A stretch of DNA of 64,000 nt, from the NCBI GenBank assembly GCA_020310875.1, contig CM035413.1, forward strand, positions 185,971,855-186,035,854, in the 5' to 3' direction. The notes under the pieces were generated by a model that saw nothing but the letters and a program-made list of their open reading frames with translations, had not been told where the DNA came from and searched no databases. A program made the position numbers and the translations under genes. This document shows positions 43,946 through 54,474 of the stretch, in pieces (within the stretch, counting starts at the first letter, position 1; every line of letters starts with the position of its first letter). Origin of the DNA: Ceratopteris richardii. Lineage: Eukaryota; Streptophyta; Polypodiopsida; Polypodiales; Pteridaceae.

Positions 43946-45489
43946 TGTCTCCAGTAATGCTGTCGTCGCCTACACATGCTGTAACAAGAGGAAAAAAATC
44001 GACTTACCATTTATTTTCTCTGATTTTGACCTCTGAAATTTCTACCTAGGTGCACTAAAATGGCCATAGTTTGAGCTAGGAGTATCCAAATTCAGAAATT
44101 CAAAGTGCTATGGATTCCTTGCTTCAAGAGCTTTCTAATAATAGGTTATGTGATAGTTTTTGAGTAGATATGACTATCTGTACAGAGCTTGGAAGTTGAC
44201 TGAATAGTATCTTGAGGGAGTCTTTAAGCATGAATAAATTCTTATTTCTTTCATAGATGTTTTTTGGACATGGTTTCTTTTCATAGGAGATAATTTCACT
44301 CATATTTATCTTTATTTAGGATCATAAAAAGCATGTCAAATCTTAGATTTCGTATAGAAAATGATGTAGAAGAAAGGAACAGGATCTTATTCTTAGCTAC
44401 TTTTTTAGGATGCACTAGATATTGAAATTCTTCATTGATTGATTTTGTTGAATGCGTTTATGATTGAATAAAGAGTGAATATTCAATTGTACATGGACAT
44501 TCATTAATGCATTTATTATTATTCTTCTTCATTGAAAGTTAGTTGTATGAATTTGAAGATACAATTAGTATTACAACTAATTGTATACAAGAGAGTGAGT
44601 GGATGTATGCATTGAAAGAAAAATATGATTTGAGTAATCTATAGACATTAATTTGCATGCACTCACCAAAGAATTTATCCTAATAATCAATATACATATA
44701 CATATAGTTCTATTGATTTAAGCATTTAGAATTTGCTATGTGTGTTTTGTTAGAACTATAACCAATGCATAATTTGCTTATTGTAAATAAATTAATTCAT
44801 GATGAATGATATGTTGCACATGAATCTTTTTATTACTCATGACAACATATTTATCCATATCACTTCATTATATGGTTTTATTATAGGTGAGTTAGCTCAA
44901 ATGCATACAAAAAAGCATGAAAGTAACTTTAATTTGTTGTTTGAGCAACTTGAAATGGTACTGCTGCATGTTGTGATAATCATAAAGTCATGTAAGAAGC
45001 TCTAATTTCCATGAAAATTTGTATGATGGTACTTGATATAGCTGTTAACCTACTCACCAATTTGTATGTTTGTTGGAGTTATTTTAGTGGGTCAAACGAT
45101 TCCAATACTTCAGTGGTGTAGTTTCTTGGAACACCCTCTGGAATGTTGATAGGGGTGTCTTGTCAGAGTCCTATCTCTTGGTGGAAATATCCATTTGGAG
45201 AGGTTTCTATTGGGTTTTAAAGCTTATCTATTTTAGTTATTGTCCTCCAAATTTCATTACATTTGGAGTTTTGAGTTAAGAGAAAAGTGAAATTCATATT
45301 GTGCAGGGAATTTTCTCTGGCAATTTATTGCAGGTGTGCAGAAACTTTGGTGGTTCTCTCACACCACGTGTCCAAATGATATGAAATTTGGACATGTTCT
45401 GGAGCCTAGTGTTTCAATGGACATATATAAATTTCATGTGATTTGGCCAAGGTTTGAGGAGTGTAAAGGCTATTTTAGCTCTCTGGTTC

Positions 45490-45511
45490 CTCTGGCGAGG
45501 ACTCGCCAGAG
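45490..45511. other. Perfect 9-bp hairpin in the D leader
   Basis: CTCTGGCGA, loop GGAC, TCGCCAGAG. It stands out in an AT-rich context. No known role; it is not followed by a T run. Confidence 0.55.
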
Positions 45512-46457
45512 AAGTGCGTAGAGGTCTGGTAATTTTGCCATTTCTCTTTCATGAAATGTCCAATTAAGGAAAACTCTTTTGGAAATGTGTGGGGACTATG
45601 TCATCTTAGTTATCACCAAATTTTAAGTCATTTGGAATTCATTTGGGGAGTCTATGATTATAATCTTCCCTCTAGTCTAGTTTTTGAGTGGTGAAACACT
45701 ATGCAGGTATTTCAGGCACTATTTTGCTTGTTTCTCTCAGTTGGAGAGTGATACGCAAATGCAAACTTGTACATTAATAGGTGCTTAGATAAGCTTTCCA
45801 ATGACTCAAATTTCACTGAAGTTGGAGTTCATTTGATAGGTCTACGCAGTGGATCTTGGGAGCTATGTCTCACTTCCAGGACCTCCTATACATAGGTATA
45901 GGTTTGTAGAGTTTTGTTCTTAAATTCATGACCATAGATCCAATTCATTTTATTTCACTTGGAGATGAAAGCTAACTTCTAGGGCTATGTTTATACCAAA
46001 ATTCATTATTTTTGGATATATTTAATTATTTCTAATGTTCTGGTCTTTTTGCAGGTACTACACTTTTGGACATAAGAAGTTAGAGGAAGTGATCAAAGAC
46101 TTTAAATTGTAACTTTTAGAGAAAAATAACTTGGATTTAGCATGTAATAGATTGATAGTTGTATAGGATCCTTTATTAACATTTTTGAAAATGTATTAGT
46201 TTGTATAGCTTATACTTGGCGCTTATCGCCGGATGTATTCTAGGAATTTTCCATTGCTTGTATTGTCATCATGTAGACTTGTGTAGGACTTGGGTTTTGT
46301 GGTGTGATCAATGTATGGTATTGAGAGAGGATCGAGGGTACATCTTTTAATTCATGTTTTACACAAGCGATCTATCAATTAGGAATATCATTAGTTTGGT
46401 ATTACCTCTTTGCATTCACATGACTTATTGGTTGTTCTATGTTTTTTCTTTTAGAGA

Positions 46458-48116
46458 ATGAATCCCGATGAGGTTGTAACTCCCATGGAAGAGGTCGAGC
46501 TCGAGCGACCTTATACTATGGAGATTACAAATCTCAATGCTAAAGTTAGAGGCATGGAGGATACCCTTCAGAAGATCCTCCAAGCAATTAACAAACCAGA
46601 GGTGCCACCCATCGACACACCTATGCAGGTGGAAGTTCCATCTGTTGAACCATCTAGTTGACAAATACCATTGACAGATGTGGGGGCTTCTTCTGGTAGA
46701 GACGTTAGATGGCAAGTGAAAGATTTAAACCCACCGAAGTACCACGGGCAAGTTAGTGTCAGGACGGCAGATGCGGTGGAGCAATGGATAAGTAAGTGGG
46801 AACAGTGTTTTCGACTTTGTAATATTAAGGATGAAAAACAGAAAATACAGCATGCCACTTATAGTTTGATGGATGTCGCTCATCGGTGGTGGAGGAAAAT
46901 AGAGCAAGACAAGATAGAACCGACCACCTGGGTAGACTTTAAAGTTATATTTTACAATAATTTTGTTCCTCCAAATAAGCGTACTAGGGCTCTAGATGCA
47001 TGGTTTTTCCTACAGTAGCGACAGCTTTCAGTGCAGGAGTATGCAGACAAATATAGGGAAATCTTGTTGAAGATTCCAGATCAGGTGCCTGATTTTCTTC
47101 AGGTGCATAAATTTGTTCTTGGGCTTAGGGAGACGTTACGTCCACTTGTGCACAAGGAGCGTTGCCACACCCTAAATGAGGCAGTAGAACTTGCCTTGGT
47201 GTTGGAGGATGGGCGATGCTCTCGATTGCAGCCTTCTGGATAAAAGAATACTTGGACAAGATTCAAGAAGCCTATAGTTTCAGTTCCTGCATCTAACAGA
47301 CAGATGAACGTCATTCAGACTTCGAGTCGTGGGAAGAGGAAAGTAAGTGCATCCATGGCAGATAGAGCTTTTCAGAGATCTAGTTTGACTCAGCAACAGA
47401 AAGAAAAGGCTCGCCGTGAGGGTCTTTGTTATGAATGCCTAGGTCGGCATCCTTACAAGATGTGTCCTAAGAAGAAAAAGAAGATATCTGCAGCGATGGT
47501 AGTGGAGAGGCAGCAGTCCTCGCCATCCACTCCATCATCTCTTTCAGATTTTGATCTTCTAGCTACAGACACTGAGATGGATCCTCCATCTAAAGATAAA
47601 CAACCCATCTTAAATATAGCAGTGACTAAGAAGGTTAAGAATGTTCCAAATGTGGTGTTATCCCCCGTTGCTCAGAAAGGGTATCAGTTTCCAGACACCG
47701 AGTTGGTTGTCATGAGTGGGGAAGTTCATGGACATCTCGTTAAAGTTCTATTTGATACAGGATCCACACATAACGTCATTAACTCATCCTTAGTCAAGAA
47801 ACTAAAGTTGAAGACTATTCCATCTACATACACCTACAGGGTAGAGTTGGCAGATGGGAAGGGATCTGAGATCTGGGATCGACGAGTTGTTGGATTACCA
47901 GTCGAGATACAGACTTATAGAGATGAGCTAGATTTCGAGATCGCCAGGTTGGCTAGATTTGATCTCGTCCTCAATAAACAGTGGCATGCAAGTAAGAAGC
48001 CAACTATTGATTTTCAGACCCACATATATCAATTCAATCATAATGGTCGCGCATTATCATCCGTGGAGAGCTGGACGTCAAGGTGTACAGACGAGCATCT
48101 ACCTCTGCAATGGTAA
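46458..48116 (+). pseudogene. gag: Gypsy D gag and protease
   Basis: ATG at 46458 (MNPDEVVTPMEEVELER), a short coiled coil (LNAKVRGMEDTLQKILQAI), the capsid region (LMDVAHRWWRKIE, FYNNFVPPNKRTRALDAWFF, LSVQEYADKYREI), a knuckle CYECLGRHPYKMC (one residue shorter than usual), and a protease with an intact active site (VLFDTGSTHNVI near 47755) and AELADGKGS-like flap region. Only three stops (46659, 47016, 47241) interrupt gag. The frame ends at 48116, overlapping the pol frame. Confidence 0.9.
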
Positions 48117-50026
48117 AAGCAGAGTGTAAGTATTTGTATTTCTTATATTTTGAGCATAAAGAGTTGTTAAATTTACAGATTCCAACTAGTCTAGAGGCTC
48201 AACTAGCTTCTAGAATGAAAACTGAATTCCACCACTTGTTTCTTTCAAAGTTACCTTCAGGTCTTCCACCTCACAAAAAAGTGGAGCATAGGATTGAGCT
48301 AGTACCAGGAGCTCATCCACCGGCCAGACAGCCGTATCGAATGAGTCTGCAAGAGGAGGCAGAAGTACGTCGTACTGTCGAGGAGTATGTTGACAAAGGA
48401 CTTATCAGATCTAGTTATTCACCTTTTGCAGCCCCAGTGCTTTTGGTTCGCAAAAAGGATGGATCTTTTAGGATGTGTATAGACTTTAGAGCATTAAATA
48501 AAGCTACAATAAAACACAGATATCCAATGCCTCGCATTGATGATATTTTGGATGCACTAGGAGGTACTATTGTATATAGTAAAATAGACTTAAAAAGTGG
48601 TTATCATCAAATAAGAGTGAAGGACGATGATGTACATAAAACAACTTTTCATACTAGATTTGGTCATTATGAGTATCTTGTAATGCCTTTTGGTTTAACT
48701 ACTGCACCAGCTACTTTTATGATGCTCATGAATGATATTTTTCGTCCTTTCTTTGGTCAGTTTGTGGATGATTTTGTAGATGATCTGTTGGTTTATAGTA
48801 AAAGTTTGGAAGAACATGAATGTCATTTGCGTACAGTATTTCAAATGTTGGATGACAATACTTTGTACATCAATCCAGAGAACACACAGCTATGTTTATC
48901 TGAGGTTGAGTACTTAGGACATATAATTTCTGCAGATGGAATTAGAATGGATCCACGAAAAGTTTCTGTGATCCTTGATTGGCCGATTCCTCAGAATGAG
49001 CGCCAGTTGAGATCATTCTTAGGATTATCAGGCTTCTATAGGAAATTCATTGCCAGCTATTCGCATATAGCTGCGCCATTGATGGATTTGTTACAGAATA
49101 ATCAGAAGTTTGTATGGACTAGTGCACAACAGAAAGCTTTTGACACAATGAAACAAGCAGTTTCAAGTGCCCCAATTTTATTGGTGGCAGATCCCCAAAA
49201 GCCTTTTGAAATAGAAAATGATGCTAGTGGCATCGCAGTTGGTGCTGTTTTGATTCAAGATGGCAGACCGGTAGCTTTTGAAAGCAAGAAACTTTCTCCA
49301 ACTCAGAGAAATTGGCCTGTCCATGAGCAAGAATTATATGCAATAGTTCACGCTTTGAAGATTTGGAGACACTATCTATATGGTGCAACTTTTAAAGTAT
49401 ATATAGATCATCACACATTGAAGTATTTCTGTTCCCAGCCTGATCTTCGAGGGAGACAGGCTAGATGGGCTGAGTTGATGCAAGAATTTCATATGGAAAT
49501 TCTATATAGAGAAGGAAAAATGAATACAGTTGGAGATGCATTATCTCGTATTTTGCATCAGATTAGCTTCACAGTTCTTGATAGTGATTTGATCCAAGAG
49601 ATCAAAGATTCACAGATTCAAGATGACTATTGTCAGTCTATAATCAACAAGTTATCACAAAGTGATAAAGATCAAGCATTCTCAAATTTTCAAGTGGAGC
49701 AAGGTTTGCTCAAAAGAAAGGGGAAGATTTGTGTGCCTAATTCCCAGGAAGGGAAGTTTAGAAAAGAGGTTATTTTTGAGAACCATGATGTACCTTGTGC
49801 AGGACATCCTGGTATTGAGAAAACTTTGCAGTTGATCAGACGTACCTTTTGGTGGCCAAAGATGGTCAGAGATGTAAACAATTATGTAAGTCAGTGTTTT
49901 AAATGTCAAGTGAATAAAGTAGAGAGAATTAGTTCTCCAGGTCTGCTACAACCATTGGAGATACCACAGTATTGTTGGGATAGTATTTCCATGGACTTCA
50001 TAATGGGTTTACCTAGAACACCATGA
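48083..50026 (+). CDS. pol: Gypsy D reverse transcriptase, RNase H and integrase N-part
   Basis: A 647-codon open frame. RT: VRKKDGSFRMCIDFRALN, YHQIRVKDDDVHKTTF, LVMPFGLTTAPATF and the active site FVDDLLVYSKS. Connection: LRSFLGLSGFYRKFI. RNase H: ENDASGIAVGA, HEQELYAI, YIDHHTLKY and VGDALSR, all four acidic positions kept. Integrase: zinc region HPGIEKTLQLI ... CFKCQ and the first catalytic Asp in MDFIMGLP. A stop at 50024 follows. The frame is shifted relative to gag-protease (overlap 48083-48116), either a frameshift mutation or a programmed shift; single mutation is simpler. RT and RNase H look catalytically competent in sequence. Confidence 0.88.
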   Translation: MYRRASTSAMVKAECKYLYFLYFEHKELLNLQIPTSLEAQLASRMKTEFHHLFLSKLPSGLPPHKKVEHRIELVPGAHPPARQPYRMSLQEEAEVRRTVEEYVDKGLIRSSYSPFAAPVLLVRKKDGSFRMCIDFRALNKATIKHRYPMPRIDDILDALGGTIVYSKIDLKSGYHQIRVKDDDVHKTTFHTRFGHYEYLVMPFGLTTAPATFMMLMNDIFRPFFGQFVDDFVDDLLVYSKSLEEHECHLRTVFQMLDDNTLYINPENTQLCLSEVEYLGHIISADGIRMDPRKVSVILDWPIPQNERQLRSFLGLSGFYRKFIASYSHIAAPLMDLLQNNQKFVWTSAQQKAFDTMKQAVSSAPILLVADPQKPFEIENDASGIAVGAVLIQDGRPVAFESKKLSPTQRNWPVHEQELYAIVHALKIWRHYLYGATFKVYIDHHTLKYFCSQPDLRGRQARWAELMQEFHMEILYREGKMNTVGDALSRILHQISFTVLDSDLIQEIKDSQIQDDYCQSIINKLSQSDKDQAFSNFQVEQGLLKRKGKICVPNSQEGKFRKEVIFENHDVPCAGHPGIEKTLQLIRRTFWWPKMVRDVNNYVSQCFKCQVNKVERISSPGLLQPLEIPQYCWDSISMDFIMGLPRTP

Positions 50027-50602
50027 CAGAAGAATGCTATTCTTGTAGTGGTTGATCATATGAGCAAAATGGCACACTTTATTCCCACAAAGGAATCAGT
50101 GGAGGCTCCGCAAGTCGCGGAACTATTTATTCAGAATATTTTTAGATTGCATGGTCTACCTAGATCTATAGTTTCAGACAGGGATCCCAGGTTCACAGGA
50201 AATTTTTGGAAACACGTGTTCAATAAGCTTCAAGTTCAACTCAAGATGAGTAGTGGAGAGCATCCACATATAGATGGTCAGACCAAAAGAGTTAATCAGA
50301 TACTGGAAGATATGCTACGGGCATATGTTTCAGAAAAGCAAACAGATTGGGATAGTTTTGTCCCATTAGTTGAATTTTCTTATAATAGTTGGAAGCACAA
50401 GTCTACTAGGCTTGCACCTTTTGAGGTCATCTATGGATTTATTCCACATAGTCCAGCTACCATTGGATTACCTCGGAAATCTCCGAGTGCTTCACAATTT
50501 TTGATAGATATGCAAGCTAACTTAAAAATAGCTCAGTTCAATCTCCAGCAAGGTGCTGAAAGGATGAAAGCATTTGTAGATCGACGTCAAACAGGACCCT
50601 AG
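50027..50602 (+). pseudogene. pol: Gypsy D integrase core, Glu lost, end deleted
   Basis: Continues the pol frame after one stop: VVVDHMSKMAHFIPT, IVSDRDPRFTG (second catalytic Asp), then DGQTKRVNQILEDML, where the catalytic Glu of the usual QTERVNQ is Lys (AAA). It ends at RRQTG, where LTR sequence begins without polypurine tract. Any chromodomain is lost. Confidence 0.9.
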
Positions 50603-50784
50603 CCGGGTCAAGGACCAGAGCTCGGGGGAGCCAAGGCTCTAGCACGGATCTTCAAGGTTATTCCATCTCCTCAGAGTGGCCATATGAGGAGTGTTTGGAC
50701 CTTAGAGAAGATTCTAGAGGTGCCAAGGGCAAGGGCTATTTAAGGTTGGGAGGAGAGTGGCAGGTAGCTAATTGGGATCTCTCA
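50594..50784 (+). repeat. 3' LTR of gypsy D, start deleted
   Basis: Matches 43266-43460 nearly base for base and ends GGATCTCTCA, followed by the target repeat TAGTA. The joint to pol is at AGGACCCT, a sequence present in both. Confidence 0.9.
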
Positions 50785-51544
50785 TAGTAGACCGTAGATG
50801 GATAGTTAGGAAGGTTACTTGTAAGCCACTGGATTTGGGATTGATCCGATGTGAGGATCAACCTAAATCAAGGGCTAGAAACAAAAGTAGCTTCCTTAAC
50901 TTGGGGAAGGGTCTATTTGATATGGGCCATTGGATCTAGACTTGATCTTAAGTGTGGATTAAGCAATATTAAGGATCATAAACAAATGGTTGTTGATCCT
51001 ATATTTCTACCATTGGATTTACCCCATAGATCAATGGTGGAGATTATTTTGGGCATGGATCAAGCTACCACGACACTAGAACATGGGTAGGCCGACTTAG
51101 GCTTGGACGAACTTATAAGGATGGTCCCCATCCCATGTAGGATCATCATCGTTTGTGGTGTTTGGAGCCATTAGGGTATCCATCTTAGTACCCATTGTGT
51201 TGGCCTATAGCCCTTCACCTAGCTTCTATCTAGATCACCATCTAAGCTCCATATAGGGAGTGCATGGGTGGATAGAACCATCTATATATTGTTTAGTGTT
51301 TGAGTTCCATTGTATTAGAGTTATGAGTTTTAGTTGAATTGAGTTGAGTTCATCTTCTATTCATCTTGAGTCCACTTTCCATTATAACCAAATCTCTTGT
51401 GTTATTCCCATGAGTAGCAATATCTCTCTTTCTATCTAACCTTGATCTTGTATGTGTGTTGTGGTAACCTCTACATGGCATTAGAGTTACACCACTAGCC
51501 CACCACTCAATCATTATTTATTCATTCATTTTCTTTTTCTTACA
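50785..51544 (+). repeat. 3' LTR of copia E, right piece
   Basis: Matches 39294-40054 closely and ends TTCTTACA. Then comes CGTTC, the right-hand target repeat. Confidence 0.9.
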
Positions 51545-51549
51545 CGTTC

Positions 51550-52170
51550 ATGCCATGCAAGCGCAAGTACAAGAGTTGAAAAATGTACTTGAACAAAAGG
51601 AAACTCATACACAGCCATGTGCACATGAGGAAATGTTCTTGGAGCAGAATTCTCTCAAAATAACTCCTTCGATTCATTATACTAGAGATCATTGGGCTCG
51701 AGCCACGACTCAGACATTGGTGCGATTAGATAAAATCAGTACACCGATCGTCGCTCTTATCAATCACGAATCTGAAATCAACTTAATGTCTAAAGACCTC
51801 TACATGAAGAAAAAATGGCCAATAGATATGCACCCGGGTTGGAGAATCAAGGCTGCTAATACAATGCTAGGAGAGCTATTTGGTGCATGCCCATAGGTAC
51901 TAGTCACAATTGGGGATGTTAGTGATTATAAAAATTTCTTCATCCAAGATCATTCCACTTACTCATTGATTTTAGGGCAACCATACATCATTGCCTTGAG
52001 GATGGAGACAAGAGTCTTGGAGGATGGATAGGCCTATGCACGAATCCGAAGCAAGGATGGAAAGAAAGCACTCCAGTTTATGACGGTTTGTGTAGACTAT
52101 GTCAGGAATAGAACTTCTCTTCGGACAAGGCCGATTCCTGAAGAATTTGAAGATCAAAGTGTTTAAATGA
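51550..52170 (+). pseudogene. pol: Gypsy family C protease
   Basis: In frame with the family C sequence left of copia E: MQAQVQELKNVLEQKETH, then a retropepsin with VALINHESEINLMSKDLY and SLILGQPYIIALRMETRV. The active site is expected as DHGSEIN and reads NHESEIN, so catalytic Asp is Asn and Gly is Glu. One stop at 51894 and another near 52030. Confidence 0.82.
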
Positions 52171-54137
52171 AGCTTTCATAAATGAGGACTATGGAAGCTT
52201 GAAAAATGAAAAGATCCCAAATGTAAATATGTTCATATCAAGTTTCATAGCACTTTCTTCAACAAGTTCATTTCAGTTTCATGTTTTTTCTGAGTTAAAA
52301 AATAGTAGATGTTTAGAGACTTTTATAGATGTAGAGTGCTCAACTCTGATGAGGAGATTTCTAGAGTTTTGGATGAGATATCTTATGCAGACACATTGTT
52401 TGATCTGTAAGAGTTGATTGAAGGAAGAAGAAGTGATTATGTGATTCAAACGCACTCTATTTCCATGTACAAAGAAATAGCAAAGTTTGAGCAAGATGAA
52501 AAAGGGAAAGAAGCTTTCATTGAAACAAAATACAAAACAGTCGATAAAAAGATAAAACCAGTTGCAATTTCGCTTCCTAAAGATAGTAACAACTTATGGA
52601 TGGTGCAAAATCCAGCCACCTCTTAGAGATGAAAGAAAAATGGGTCACGAATTCACTAAACAAACACTTGAGCAAATTCAGTTAGGAAAAGGTGGTTTCC
52701 CAAGTGAAAAAGAGAAGAATGTATTCTCCCCGATGATTTTCAAGCATGGAAAGGCTTTCTCTTTCAATGCCTAGGAAATTGGATGTGTGAATCCATCTGT
52801 GGTGACACTAATGATAATTTTCACAATACCACTTTGACCGATTCCGATACCAAAAGCTCACATTTCAAAGTTAATTGACATGTTGAATGAAAAGATTAGA
52901 ATGGGTATTGTTGAGCCATCAAGTGCTCCCTATTCTAATCGTTGGTTCATAGTACCAAAGAAAAATGGGTCACTGAGATTTATTTAAGATCTACAGCCGT
53001 TAAATAAGGTGAAAATAAAAACTATGGGAATCAGGCCTATCGTAGATGAGTACGCAGAAGCCTTTGCACGAAGATATATTTATTCACTGGGGGATTTGCA
53101 CTTTGGATATGACCAACTCCAGCTAACTCTTGAGAGCTTGTGCACTTTGCCACAAGGTGCCACAAACTAAGTGGCATATATGATGAATGGTATGTATAAG
53201 GTGCTTAGGGATTTTATTCCACATCTGACCATTCCATTCATTGATGATGTTCCTATTAAAGGTTGCAAGTAAAAAGATAAATATGAGGCTCTTGACGAGG
53301 ATGGATGTCATTAATTTGTTAAAAACCACATAAATGATTGCGAATCCATTCTGAGTCGGCTGGAAGAGGTTCATTTGACATTGTCCGTAGAAAAATCAGT
53401 ATTTGGAGTGCAAGAGGTATTGATTGTAGGAAGTGTGTGTGGTCCTAAAGGAAGAAAGCCATGTCTAAACAAAGTAGATGCCACTCAACACATGAAAGAA
53501 GTTTGCTCTTCGATCACTAAGGTGAAGAGATTCCTTGGGGCATGTGTTTTCTATGTTGTGTGGATTCCTCATTTTTCCCATGTTGCAGACCCACTCTATC
53601 AATTGCTTACAAAAGGGCAGAGATTCCAATGGAAGGATATCCATAATCAAGCTGTAAGGAAATTAAAGAAGGCACTTGCAAAAGCAGCATTGCTTAGAAA
53701 AGACGATTACAATGACAATAAACAAATTTACATCAGCATAGATACAAGTCCAATGAGGATAAGTTGGGCAATTGACCAAGAAGATGATGAGGGAAAAAGG
53801 TACATGATTCAATTTGGAGCTAAAGTACTTAATGTTTGCTAGAGAGGCTACCCTCAGATTAAGTGAGAGCTATGGGGAATTTGTTTTTAAGAATGATAAA
53901 GAATATTTGATCGGGGCAAATGTAGTGGTGGAAATGGACTGCTTACCATTGTTGGGAATGATTGTGAACTACTCCACTGCAAACATTGCCATGTTAAGAT
54001 GGATAACATACATCAAGTCACTAAACCCCGAGTTTGTTCATATAGTCGAGAGGAATAATATGGTAGTTGATATGCTATCACTAGCTATATACAAAAATGA
54101 AGACTTGATGATTTCTAATGATGAAGAGATAGGTTTG
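52171..54137 (+). pseudogene. pol: Gypsy family C RT and RNase H
   Basis: Broken frames: KIRMGIVEPSSAPYSNRWF, IVPKKNGSLRFI-stop-DLQPLNK, YSLGDLHFGYDQLQL, TIPFIDDVPIKG (RT active site IDD kept), then the open frame 53375-53842 (VKRFLGACVFYVVWIPHF, YISIDTSPMRISWAIDQ) and 53814-54161 (EYLIGANVVVEMDCLPLLGM, SLNPEFVHIVERN, VVDMLS). The spacer 52171-52790 has no clear domain. It is cut at 54137 by the LTR of copia I; integrase is not in the window. Confidence 0.85.
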
Positions 54138-54429
54138 TGTTGGGTGTGTGTAGAAGTGTGAGAGACACACAAGAAGCACACACAAGGAGCACAAACGCAG
54201 CAAGACACATGGAGAAGACGATGGCTAGAATAGCTCTCTCTATTGATGATAAACTAAACTGAAGTAAGAGGTCAATAATATCCCTAAGTACAAAGTACCA
54301 CCACATATGAGAGTATCAAGTATGTGGTAACATGGGGAAAAAACCTCTAGCCAGCACTAGAGTAAAAAGTGCCCATGTATAGGGAAAAGGTTCACATGAA
54401 AGCTACTCGAGGAACACATAAGTGTAACA
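54138..54429 (-). repeat. 3' LTR of copia I
   Basis: 292 bp. On the minus strand it starts TGTTACACTTATG (54429) and ends CACCCAACA (54138), with a polypurine tract on its upstream side. It sits in family C RNase H; the left flank is GTTTG. Confidence 0.82.
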
Positions 54430-54441
54430 AACCCCCCTAGG
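54430..54441 (-). other. Polypurine tract of copia I
   Basis: The minus strand reads CCTAGGGGGGTT directly before the LTR, about 35 bases after the pol stop. Confidence 0.8.
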
Positions 54442-54474
54442 GTGAATGATGTGAACACATGTAGGAGTGACAGA

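Larger units (their letters stand above)
43826..46454 (+). other. Putative leader intron of gypsy D
   Basis: AAGAG|GTAAGTAC at 43825/43826 is a consensus plant splice donor. GTTTTTTCTTTTAG at 46441-46454 is a polypyrimidine tract with AG, three bases before the gag ATG at 46458. The 2.6 kb between are AT-rich and without coding domains. Splicing would give a leader of about 365 nt in place of 3 kb. This is inferred from sites only; the stretch may also be an old insertion. Confidence 0.4.
43214..50784 (+). mobile_element. Ty3/gypsy element D, best preserved element of the window
   Basis: A 247-bp LTR, PBS, a 3-kb leader, gag, protease, RT, RNase H and integrase in gypsy order, then the end of a 3' LTR. 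Target repeats TATTA (43209-43213) and TAGTA (50785-50789) match the uninterrupted site TAGTA in the other LTR of copia E (39294-39298). The end of integrase, the polypurine tract and the start of the 3' LTR are deleted. Confidence 0.9.
39149..51544 (+). mobile_element. Ty1/copia element E, carrying nested gypsy D
   Basis: LTR (39149-40054), PBS, gag, protease/integrase/RT remains, then a 3' LTR in two pieces (43098-43213 and 50785-51544) because gypsy D inserted into it. The target repeats CATTC (39144-39148) and CGTTC (51545-51549) differ by one base. With the element removed, the family C reading frame runs on across the site. Confidence 0.85.

Noticed and set aside
46458..50602. Endogenous pararetrovirus (caulimovirus-like) origin for element D
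   Set aside because: D has LTRs, target duplications and an integrase, and no movement protein, all of which point to a Ty3/gypsy retrotransposon.
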